This document shows, one piece after another, positions 1-5,860 of a DNA stretch of 7,043 nucleotides. A program made the translations under genes and the position numbers. Numbering within the stretch: the first letter of the stretch is position 1; each line of letters starts with the position of its first letter. Source of the DNA: DASQDT01 sp036380435 (lineage in GTDB: Bacteria > Acidobacteriota > Blastocatellia > Pyrinomonadales > Pyrinomonadaceae); contig DASVES010000351.1 of assembly GCA_036380435.1 (NCBI GenBank), positions 1 through 7,043 on the forward strand, read 5' to 3'. The notes beneath the pieces are model-generated. The model worked only from the letters and a program-made list of their open reading frames with translations, was not told the DNA's origin and searched no databases.

Positions 1-571
1 GCGCCGCCGTCTTCGTAAACGTGAAAGTGTTCTGTATGAACTTGCCCGTCCGAAGCCCGGAGGTGTTCGTCAGTGTGAGCACGAGGATGAGGAGGACGGC
101 GACGAGTTGTTCGGTCGAGAGGCTGACGGCGTAGCCGGTCGCGCCGAGATGGACAGGCTCGACGAGATAGCGGTTGTTGGCCACGCCCGGCGTGAGCACG
201 CCGAGGAAGCGCGCGAAGGCGACGGCGACGGCCGCAATCGTGCCCGTCTGAATGACGAGGAAGAGCGACCAGCCGAAGAGGAACCCAAGCCCGGGCCCAT
301 AAGCCTCGCGCAGGAAGACGTACTGCCCGCCCGCCTTCGGCATCATCGCCGCCAGCTCCGCGCAGCACAGCGCGCCCGTGATGGTGAGCACGCCCGCGAG
401 CGCCCACGCCACGAGCAACCAGCCGGGCGCGCCGACGAGACGGGTCGATTCCGCCGACGTGATGAAGATGCCGGAGCCGATCATCGAGCCGACGACGATC
501 ATCGTCGCGTCTACGAGGCCGAGGCCGCGTTGCAAGTTCTCCGGCGGACGTTCTTTTACTTCCGCTGACAT
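1..571 (-). CDS. APC-superfamily amino-acid permease, N-terminal part (runs off left edge)
   Basis: Inner-membrane transporter of the amino acid-polyamine-organocation superfamily, expected to import or exchange amino acids; the substrate cannot be read from this fragment. Reading leftward from the ATG at 571-569, 190 codons stay open to the edge, so the C-terminal part is missing. Residues 28-36 read GSMIGSGIF, the glycine-rich broken-helix motif of transmembrane segment 1 that binds the substrate carboxylate in this superfamily. Further hydrophobic segments lie at about 50-70, 93-122 and 153-170. Residues 79-91 (KAGGQYVFLREAY) match the conserved loop and helix 3 of LAT/YhdG-like permeases. 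I see no clear Shine-Dalgarno before the ATG. The gene follows the TPR gene on the same strand after 123 bases but has a plausible promoter of its own. Family identity is strong; specificity is unknown. Confidence 0.93.
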   Translation of the reverse strand, partial: MSAEVKERPPENLQRGLGLVDATMIVVGSMIGSGIFITSAESTRLVGAPGWLLVAWALAGVLTITGALCCAELAAMMPKAGGQYVFLREAYGPGLGFLFGWSLFLVIQTGTIAAVAVAFARFLGVLTPGVANNRYLVEPVHLGATGYAVSLSTEQLVAVLLILVLTLTNTSGLRTGKFIQNTFTFTKTAA

Positions 572-617
572 CTGTTTGGTCTGTTGCTTAAAAGGTTGAA
601 CCGGCGAGGCAGCGCGT

Positions 618-646
618 ATGTTGTTTCTTCGGCACTCCGCTGTCAA
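618..646 (-). promoter_or_regulatory. Predicted sigma70-type promoter for the permease
   Basis: On the minus strand a perfect TTGACA lies at 646-641, followed after 17 bases by CAACAT at 623-618, which matches three of six consensus -10 positions including the important A2 and T6. Transcription would start near 611, leaving a leader of about 40 bases. The -35 box and the spacing are good and the -10 is mediocre. It lies in the 123-base gap downstream of the TPR gene, in the right place to uncouple the permease from it. Confidence 0.5.
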
Positions 647-694
647 GAACTTTTGAGCGAGGCCGCGCAAGACTTCAGCGTCCGCCGGTGTTGT

Positions 695-2341
695 TTACTG
701 AGACGCCGGGCCGATGCGCCGCGCGAGTTCTTTAAAACGCGGCTCGTCGCGCAGGGGGTCGAGCGTGGGTTCGACGTGGATGAAGGCGAGGAAGCCGGAG
801 CGCTCTTCGTAGGCGCGTTCAAATCCTTCGATGGCGGCGGCGCGCTTGGCCAAACCGAGGTGGATGAGGGCGAAGTAGTAGGCCGGGACATAGCGCACCT
901 GCGCGTGGCCCTCAAGCTCGCCGAGCAGGCCGCGCGCCTCGTCGCGGCGGCCGGCGAGGGCTGAGACGTAACCGAGATGCGCCTTGAAGGTCAGCCCGCC
1001 GCCGGAGTGTTCGACGGCGAGCGCGAGCGCGGCTGCTGCCTCGTCGAGCGCGCCCCGTTGCGCGTGGGCCATCCCGGCGAGCCAGTGCGCGAAGATGAAC
1101 TGCGGGTCGAGTTCGAGCGCCTTGCGGGCGTGCTCGAGCGCGGTCTCGTACTGGCGCGCGAAGTGGTAGGCCCAGCCGAGGCTGACGTTGGCGAAGAGCG
1201 AGAGCGGGTCTAACTGCTGCGCGCGGCGGCAGGCGCGCACCGCCTCGGCGTGCCGGTCGATGGCCTTGAAGTAGAAGCTCTGGCCGTCGTGCGCGTTGGC
1301 GTAGTTCGGGTTCAACTCGACGGCGCGCGCAAACGCCCGGCCCGCCCTCTCGAAGTCATACTCGTAGAGCAGGTGGTAGAAGCCGAGCGAGGAATGAGCC
1401 TCGGCGAGCGTGTCGTCGATCTCCAGCGCCCTGCGCGCCGCCGCCTCGGCCTTCGGGTAGAACTCGGCGGGCGGTTGCTCGCCGGTCGAGGAGGCGAGGA
1501 AGGCGTAGGCGTCGGCGAGGCCCGCGTGGGCGAGGGCGTAGGCGGGGTCGATGTCGATGGCGCGTTGGAAGTGTTCGACGCCCTTGCGTATCCAGTCGGT
1601 CGTGCGCTTGCTCAGGTAGTAGCGGCCCTTGAGGTAGAGGTGATAGGCCTCGGTGTTTTCGGTCGGCCGCTTGCGCAGACGCTTGCGGTCTTCGCCGCTC
1701 AGACGCAGCCGCAGCTTCGTAGTGATCTCCTGCGAGATTCTCTCCTGAAGCGTGAAGATGTCTTCGTGCTTATGGCGATACTGCTCGCCCCAGACCTGCG
1801 CGTGCTGTTCGACATCGACGAGTTCCGCGCTCACGACGAGCAGGTCGCCGAGCAGGTGCATGCGTCCCGTGACTACCGCCCGCACGTTCAACTGACGCCC
1901 GACCTCCTGCGGATCGGCCCCGCTCCCCTTGTAGCGGAAGACGGTGGCGCGCGGCACGACGCGCAGGCGCGGCAACTGCGAGAGGGCGTTGATGATGGCC
2001 TCGGTGATGCCGTCGGAGAGATACTCGGCCTGCGGTTCGCCCGTCGCGTTCTCCAGCGGGAGCACGGCGAGCGAGTCGATGGCGCGCGCGCGCCGGCGCC
2101 TTCCGGGCGGCAGCGGCGTCGTCAGAGAGGCGGACGTGCCCACCCCGCCCGACGCGCCGCCGCGCACGAAAACTTCGGTCGGCAACTCGCCCGTTGACGC
2201 TGCCGTCGGCGCGGGCATGAAGCGCGTCGGCTCCGACTCGTCGGCCGCCGCGGCGTCGGCGACGAGCGGCACGCCGTCCACGCGGCAGAAGTTCAGAGAC
2301 TCGTCCGCGTAAGTCCGGCGACACTCGGGGCAGCGTTTCAT
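695..2341 (-). CDS. Zinc-ribbon / TolB-FlgO-like / TPR repeat protein
   Basis: A 548-aa protein of three parts. Residues 1-26 form a mini zinc ribbon with C4 and C7 (CPEC) and C19 in FCRVDG. A low-complexity Ala/Pro/Gly linker follows (about 27-88). Residues 90-210 are a TolB-N/FlgO-like alpha/beta domain (LAVLPLENAT, YLSDGITEAIINAL, VRAVVTGRM, AQVWGEQY), known from bacterial adenylate cyclases, kinases and regulators that carry C-terminal TPRs. From about 231 to 540 there are tandem TPR helices, for example YALAHAGLADAYAFLA, YANAHDGQSFYFKA and PLSLFANVSLGWAYHFARQY, with the typical A-x-x-x-DP turns. It is probably a scaffold or sensor; I see no catalytic or DNA-binding domain, no signal peptide and no membrane segment. 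The start is the ATG at 2341, just before the zinc ribbon. An in-frame upstream extension to 2662 is Arg/Ser-rich noise overlapping the neighbouring gene. It lies 10 bases after the 257-aa gene, so the two are likely one operon. Confidence 0.9.
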   Translation of the reverse strand: MKRCPECRRTYADESLNFCRVDGVPLVADAAAADESEPTRFMPAPTAASTGELPTEVFVRGGASGGVGTSASLTTPLPPGRRRRARAIDSLAVLPLENATGEPQAEYLSDGITEAIINALSQLPRLRVVPRATVFRYKGSGADPQEVGRQLNVRAVVTGRMHLLGDLLVVSAELVDVEQHAQVWGEQYRHKHEDIFTLQERISQEITTKLRLRLSGEDRKRLRKRPTENTEAYHLYLKGRYYLSKRTTDWIRKGVEHFQRAIDIDPAYALAHAGLADAYAFLASSTGEQPPAEFYPKAEAAARRALEIDDTLAEAHSSLGFYHLLYEYDFERAGRAFARAVELNPNYANAHDGQSFYFKAIDRHAEAVRACRRAQQLDPLSLFANVSLGWAYHFARQYETALEHARKALELDPQFIFAHWLAGMAHAQRGALDEAAAALALAVEHSGGGLTFKAHLGYVSALAGRRDEARGLLGELEGHAQVRYVPAYYFALIHLGLAKRAAAIEGFERAYEERSGFLAFIHVEPTLDPLRDEPRFKELARRIGPASQ

Positions 2342-2351
2342 CGGGCGTCCG

Positions 2352-3125
2352 TTATAGCCTCTCGCGCCGTTCGGGGGTAACAACGCCGAGGCGCGCGTCG
2401 AGGGCGTAGCGCAGGGCGCGGAAATGTTCGTCGGGGATTTCTGCGACGGCGCCTTGCAGACCGCGTGTGACGCCCTCGATCTGGCGCTCCTCCTCCTGCT
2501 CCACAGACTCGACCGCCTCGGCCACCGCGCGCGGGTCGGGCCGGGGCGCGCCGCGTCGCCGGAGCGCCCGCTCAAGGATTCCGGCCGCGCCGACGAGGAC
2601 GTTCTTCGAGCCGCGGAAGGTGGCGCCGACGGCCGACTCCAGAGGCTTGACGGGCGCCTCACGGCACACGGCGTCGATGGCCGCGCCGACTTCAGCGGCC
2701 GTCTTCCGTTCGATGAGACGCGCTCCGTCGGCGCGCGGGGCGAGCGCGTGGTCGATGAGATAGCCGTGATGATAGGTGCGGCTCGTCAGGTCGGCGGCGC
2801 GCTTCCATTCGAGGAAGAAGAAAATCTTGCGAAAGACTTTCTTGAACGGATAAAGAAGCGCCTGCCCCAGACATCCGCCGAGGCACCCGTCGCCGCCGCG
2901 CTCGGTCGTCAGCGCCTCGACCTCTTCGTGACTGAGCTGCCAACCACGGCCGGCGGCCAGCTCCCGCACCATCCGCCGCAGCAGGTGACTCTTGACGAGG
3001 TCGTCCACCATGGGGACGGGGATGAGCGGCGTCAGCCCGACGAGCACGGCGTGCGTCGCCAGAAGTTTCCGGCTCGCGCCCTCGGGCGCCGGCGCCGCGT
3101 CGGGGCGTCCTGTTTCATCAGACAT
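2352..3125 (-). CDS. Unrecognised 257-aa protein with hydrophobic N-terminal segment
   Basis: I do not recognise the family. The ATG at 3125 has a good AAGGTG ribosome-binding site. Residues 1-18 are polar and Pro/Ala-rich. Residues 20-43 form a hydrophobic, proline-containing segment (LVGLTPLIPVPMVDDL) that recalls the membrane-associated segment of DUF697/YcjF-like proteins, but the likeness is too short to assign. Residues 78-86 (GDGCLGGCL) hold two cysteines, C81 and C85. Residues 92-110 are basic and aromatic (YPFKKVFRKIFFFLEWKRA) and could form an amphipathic membrane-binding helix. Y118-H119-H120 follow. Residues 197-230 look like a charged helix rich in Glu. There is no signal peptide and no clear multi-pass topology. 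It is the first gene of a likely two-gene unit with the zinc-ribbon TPR protein, 10 bases apart. That it is coding is well supported by the start, the ribosome-binding site and the tight spacing; its function is not. Confidence 0.82.
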   Translation of the reverse strand: MSDETGRPDAAPAPEGASRKLLATHAVLVGLTPLIPVPMVDDLVKSHLLRRMVRELAAGRGWQLSHEEVEALTTERGGDGCLGGCLGQALLYPFKKVFRKIFFFLEWKRAADLTSRTYHHGYLIDHALAPRADGARLIERKTAAEVGAAIDAVCREAPVKPLESAVGATFRGSKNVLVGAAGILERALRRRGAPRPDPRAVAEAVESVEQEEERQIEGVTRGLQGAVAEIPDEHFRALRYALDARLGVVTPERRERL

Positions 3126-3129
3126 TATT

Positions 3130-3135
3130 CACCTT
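3130..3135 (-). promoter_or_regulatory. Ribosome-binding site of the 257-aa gene
   Basis: The minus strand reads AAGGTG four bases before the ATG at 3125, or AAGG at six bases. It is the clearest Shine-Dalgarno in the window and fixes the start of this otherwise unrecognised gene. Confidence 0.7.
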
Positions 3136-3184
3136 GCGAAGTTTCCGAGATGATTCACGCGCGGCCGTCTTCCTTGCGGACGAC

Positions 3185-3193
3185 AATATATCA
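3185..3193 (-). promoter_or_regulatory. Predicted extended -10 promoter, leftward
   Basis: The minus strand reads TGATATATT. This is an extended -10 element: TG, one base, then TATATT, which matches five of six consensus positions. No convincing -35 hexamer is visible 15-19 bases upstream, which extended -10 promoters can tolerate. Transcription would start near 3178, giving a leader of about 50 bases before the 257-aa gene. It is the most AT-rich patch of this side of the divergent gap. Confidence 0.45.
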
Positions 3194-3250
3194 CGCCGCA
3201 TTTCATGGCCGCGGGCGCGCCCGCCGCCGACGGGGCGAGCGCGCACCTGC

Positions 3251-3279
3251 TTGACACCCGCGCGCCCTTTCCATAGTCT
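3251..3279 (+). promoter_or_regulatory. Predicted sigma70-type promoter, rightward
   Basis: A perfect TTGACA (3251-3256) is followed by a 17-base spacer and TAGTCT (3274-3279), which keeps the consensus T1, A2 and T6. The start point would be near 3286, giving a leader of about 68 bases before the dehydrogenase. A second -10-like TAGAAT at 3335-3340 sits almost on top of the gene, but its -35 region (CATTAA) is poor, so I prefer the upstream site. Confidence 0.55.
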
Positions 3280-3353
3280 TCAAATCGGGGACGACCACTC
3301 CGACCCGCCAACATTAAATCCGGGCTAAACCACCTAGAATAACGTTTACCAGA

Positions 3354-4691
3354 ATGATTAAAGATCAATTCAAGGAACTCATCGAGACGAAGCGCGCGCG
3401 CGTCGGCGTCGTCGGTCTCGGCTACGTCGGTCTGCCGCTCGTCGTCGAGTTCGCGCAGCAGGGCTTCCACGGCGTCGGCTTCGAGGTCGATGCGAAGAAG
3501 GCCGACACGATCAACGCCGGCGAAAGCTACATCGGCGACGTATCTTCGTCGGCCGTCAAAGAGATGGTCGAGGCCGGAAGGCTTTTGGCCACGACCGACT
3601 TCGACCGCCTCGCGGAGTGTGACGCCATCATCATCTGCGTCCCCACACCTTTGCGGAAGACGAAGGAGCCGGACATCTCCTACATCCTCGCCGCCTCCGG
3701 CGAGATTCAGAAGCGCCTGCGCCGTGGGCAGCTCGTCGTGCTGGAATCGACGACCTACCCCGGCACCACCGACGAGGTGCTCCTGCCGATGTTCACGGAG
3801 ACGGGCCTCGGGCTGGATAAAGACTTCCTGCTGGCCTTCTCGCCCGAGCGCGTCGATCCCGGCAACCCGCAGTTTAAGACGCACAACATTCCGAAGGTCG
3901 TCGGCGGCTGCACGGACGACTCGACCGAGGCGGCGGCCATGCTCTACGGCCAGATCGTCGCGAGCGTCCACCCCGTCACCTCGGCGCGCGTGGCCGAGGC
4001 GGCGAAGCTTCTGGAGAACACCTTCCGCGCCGTCAACATCGGCATGGCCAACGAGATGGCGCGGCTGTGCTACACCCTCGGCATCGACACCTGGGAGGTC
4101 ATCCGCGCCGCCGCCACCAAGCCCTTCGGCTTCATGCCCTTCTACCCCGGCCCCGGCTTGGGCGGCCACTGCATCCCCTTAGACCCGCACTATCTTTCGT
4201 GGAAGGCGCGCCAGCACGGCTTCGAGTCGCGCTTCATCGGACTGGCCGAGGAGGTCAACTCGCGCATGCCCGACCACGTCGTCCGCCTCATCAGCGACGG
4301 CCTCAACGACGAGCGCAAGTCCTTAAACGGCTCGCGCGTGCTCATCCTCGGCGTCGCCTACAAGAAGGACATCGACGACGTGCGCGAGTCGCCGGCGCTT
4401 TCCATCATCGACCGCCTGCGCGCCAAAGGGGCGGACGTTCGCTACCACGACCCCTACGTCGCGGAACTGCGCTTCGACGACGCGCACACCGAAGGCTCGG
4501 GCGAGCCGATTCAGTCCGTGCTCCTGACGGACGACGAGCTGCGCGCTTCGGACTGCGCCGTCATCGTCGCCGACCACACGGGCGTGGACTACGAGCGCGT
4601 CTGCGCGCTCTCCAAGCTCATCATCGACACCCGCAACGCCCTCGGCGGGGAGCTGCGCCGGAAGAGCTGCGCGAAGATCATCAGGCTGTAG
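3354..4691 (+). CDS. Nucleotide-sugar 6-dehydrogenase (UDP-GlcNAc/UDP-ManNAc dehydrogenase type)
   Basis: Cytoplasmic NAD-dependent enzyme that oxidises C6 of a nucleotide sugar in two steps to the uronic acid, feeding surface-polysaccharide synthesis. It has 445 aa, normal for the UDP-glucose/GDP-mannose dehydrogenase family. Residues 17-28 (VGVVGLGYVGLP) are the NAD-binding Rossmann loop, and ICVPTPL (94-100) and ESTTYPGTT (131-139) follow. FSPERVDPGNP (162-172) and NIPKVVGG (178-185) are typical of the WbpA/TviB branch that acts on UDP-GlcNAc. AKLLENTFRAVNIG (217-230) holds the conserved K218. GGHCIPLDP (270-278) carries the catalytic cysteine C273. The C-terminal UDP-binding domain begins at about 328 (VLILGVAYKKDIDDVRESP). 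The ATG at 3354 leaves a short helix before the Rossmann fold; there is no strong Shine-Dalgarno. The gene converges on the epimerase gene across a palindrome. The exact substrate is inferred from motifs. Confidence 0.95.
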   Translation: MIKDQFKELIETKRARVGVVGLGYVGLPLVVEFAQQGFHGVGFEVDAKKADTINAGESYIGDVSSSAVKEMVEAGRLLATTDFDRLAECDAIIICVPTPLRKTKEPDISYILAASGEIQKRLRRGQLVVLESTTYPGTTDEVLLPMFTETGLGLDKDFLLAFSPERVDPGNPQFKTHNIPKVVGGCTDDSTEAAAMLYGQIVASVHPVTSARVAEAAKLLENTFRAVNIGMANEMARLCYTLGIDTWEVIRAAATKPFGFMPFYPGPGLGGHCIPLDPHYLSWKARQHGFESRFIGLAEEVNSRMPDHVVRLISDGLNDERKSLNGSRVLILGVAYKKDIDDVRESPALSIIDRLRAKGADVRYHDPYVAELRFDDAHTEGSGEPIQSVLLTDDELRASDCAVIVADHTGVDYERVCALSKLIIDTRNALGGELRRKSCAKIIRL

Positions 4692-4705
4692 GGAGCCGGA
4701 AATAA

Positions 4706-4785
4706 GAACACGGATAAGACGGATGAGCACGGATTCACACGGATTGAATCCGTGCTCATCCGTTTTATCCGTCCTATCCGTGTTC
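4706..4785. repeat. Palindromic repeat of eight ACGGAT/ATCCGT hexamers
   Basis: Four ACGGAT copies start at 4710, 4719, 4729 and 4739, and four inverted ATCCGT copies start at 4748, 4758, 4767 and 4776, so the spacing is 9-10 bases throughout. The arms 4706-4737 and 4745-4785 pair with a perfect 19-bp inner stem (4719-4737 with 4745-4763) around a 7-base loop (4738-4744). An outer 10-bp stem joins 4706-4715 to 4776-4785. The right arm carries one extra 9-base unit. A second, fully symmetrical register centred on TGA (4745-4747) is also possible. The repeat fills the gap between the convergent dehydrogenase and epimerase genes and enters the last codons of the latter. It could act as a bidirectional terminator or mRNA 3' stabiliser, but there is no T-run after the stem. 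It looks like a dispersed intergenic repeat. Confidence 0.9.
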
Positions 4786-5718
4786 CACGACGCCGGCCCG
4801 CCAGGCGGCCACACACTGCGCGAGCCTCTGCGCGAATGGGCGGGGCTGCCAGCCGGGCGCGAGCGCGCGCAGACGCGTGGTGTCGGCGCGCCAGCGTTGC
4901 GGGTCGCCGGGGCGCTCCAGAGCGCGGCAACGCACCTCCTTGCCGGGCGCGACGAGCGCGCGCACGCGCTCCGCCAACTCCAACACGTTCGTCTCCTCGC
5001 CGCTCGCGACGTTCACGACGCGAAGGCGTCCGGCGTCCGGTTCTGCTTCGGCCACCTCGCGCTCGATCAGTCGCAGCAGCGCGTCGGCCGCGTCGTCGAT
5101 GTGTAGATAGTCTCTTGTCTCGGCGCCCGTGCCTTCGAGCCAGACTTCCCGCGCGGGGCCGGCGAGTTGTTTGTACAACTCCCAGACGAGCAGCCGCCGC
5201 TGCCCCTCGCCGAAGACGGAGAACAGCCGGCAGACCGTGACGCGCGCGCCGAAGCACTCGGCGTACTCGCGCGCCAGCAGCTCGCAGGCGGCCTTGTGGA
5301 AGCCGTAAGGCGAGATGGGATTGAGCGGCGCGTCTTCGCGTGCGGGCAGCTCGGCGGGGCGGCCGTAGACGGCGGCGCTCGAAGGGAAGAGGACGACGGG
5401 CGCGCGGCCCGAGCGGCGCACGGCGTCGAGCGTGTTGGCGAAGCTGAGGAGCGCGGCGCGGAGGTCGTCGAGGGGCGAGACGAAAGAGGCGCCGACGGAG
5501 GCCGTGCCGGCGGCGTGGATGACGGCGTCGGGGGCGAAGTCGCGGACGAGGGGCGCGAGGTCGGAGCTAATCACGTCGGCCTGCGCGTATGCGCCGGGCC
5601 ACGCGGGGGCGGCCTGCGTGGCCCGCCCCACGCCGAGCACCTCGTGCCCCGCACGCGCGGCGAAGCGCCCGACGCCCCCGCCGACGAAGCCGCGGCTGCC
5701 TGTGATTAAAATTCTCAC
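4774..5718 (-). CDS. NAD-dependent epimerase/dehydratase (extended SDR, sugar-nucleotide type)
   Basis: Cytoplasmic enzyme of the extended short-chain dehydrogenase family, probably converting a nucleotide sugar (4-epimerase or dehydratase type). It has 314 aa, the family norm. TGSRGFVG (6-13) is the Rossmann NAD-binding loop. HAAGTASVG (68-76) follows, then the conserved serines S113-S114 in PSSAAVYG and the catalytic Y138 and K142 in SPYGFHK. RLFSVFGEGQR (164-174) and TRDYLHIDDAADAL (201-214) are typical substrate-side motifs of GalE-like proteins. The start is a GTG at 5718 with a purine-rich GAGAAGAAG just upstream; an ATG further upstream is immediately followed by a stop. The last three residues (E-H-G) and the TAG lie inside the palindromic repeat. 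The gene follows the glycosyltransferase gene on the same strand, 142 bases downstream. The exact substrate cannot be read. Confidence 0.93.
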   Translation of the reverse strand: MRILITGSRGFVGGGVGRFAARAGHEVLGVGRATQAAPAWPGAYAQADVISSDLAPLVRDFAPDAVIHAAGTASVGASFVSPLDDLRAALLSFANTLDAVRRSGRAPVVLFPSSAAVYGRPAELPAREDAPLNPISPYGFHKAACELLAREYAECFGARVTVCRLFSVFGEGQRRLLVWELYKQLAGPAREVWLEGTGAETRDYLHIDDAADALLRLIEREVAEAEPDAGRLRVVNVASGEETNVLELAERVRALVAPGKEVRCRALERPGDPQRWRADTTRLRALAPGWQPRPFAQRLAQCVAAWRAGVVEHG

Positions 5719-5748
5719 CGCTTCTTCTCAAAAGAAATTTACATGGAT

Positions 5749-5860
5749 GGGCAGGATACAAGAGTGATGAGTGATGAGTGATGAGTGGTAAGAGAAAGCG
5801 TGACTTGCTTCCTTCTTATCACTCATCACTCATCACTCATCACTTCTTCTCGCCCTGCCC
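5749..5860. repeat. Large palindrome built of inverted AGTGATG heptamer arrays
   Basis: Three perfect AGTGATG heptamers and a degenerate fourth (AGTGGTA) run from 5763 to 5790, and the inverted array lies at 5815-5844. The arms 5763-5792 and 5815-5844 pair over 30 bases with a single G-T mismatch. The 22-base apical part (5793-5814) contains a further AAGC/GCTT 4-bp stem (5796-5799 with 5807-5810). After asymmetric internal loops of 7 and 9 bases, GGGCAGG (5749-5755) pairs with CCTGCCC (5854-5860), so almost the entire intergenic region forms one hairpin whose right foot touches the glycosyltransferase stop codon at 5861. It lies between two same-strand genes and would be transcribed into the mRNA. 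It is much richer in A and T than its surroundings. I see no target-site duplication and no coding capacity. Confidence 0.92.

Noticed and set aside
1250..2197. Plus-strand 315-codon frame opposite the TPR gene
   Set aside because: The antisense frame is rich in Val/Arg/Glu/Leu with no domain. It is a shadow of the high-GC third-position bias in the minus-strand TPR gene.
2342..2662. In-frame N-terminal extension of the TPR protein, giving 655 residues
   Set aside because: The extra 107 residues are Arg/Ser/Ala-rich noise that overlaps the 257-aa gene in another frame. The zinc ribbon begins exactly at the ATG at 2341.
2424..3254. Plus-strand 276-codon frame opposite the 257-aa gene
   Set aside because: I considered it because the minus-strand gene is unrecognised. 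The minus-strand frame has a good ribosome-binding site, a tight spacing to its neighbour and a protein-like mix of hydrophobic segments, whereas this one ends across the promoter gap and has shadow-like composition.
3129..4169. Minus-strand 346-codon frame opposite the dehydrogenase
   Set aside because: The plus-strand frame has unmistakable family motifs over its whole length. The antisense product has none and runs into the divergent promoter region.
4706..4785. ACGGAT palindrome considered as a classical Rho-independent terminator
   Set aside because: The stem is strong and its position between convergent genes fits, but no T-run follows on either strand, so I annotate it as a repeat and leave terminator activity as a possibility.
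4589..4850. Short frames crossing the ACGGAT palindrome with peptides such as RTDKTDEHGFNP
   Set aside because: These are translations of the repeat itself joined to antisense of the flanking genes. Such peptides are artefacts of the repeat, not genes.
5763..5844. Heptamer arrays considered as a CRISPR or an iteron origin
   Set aside because: The units are only 7 bases with no spacers, arranged as an inverted pair. No cas or replication initiator gene is present.
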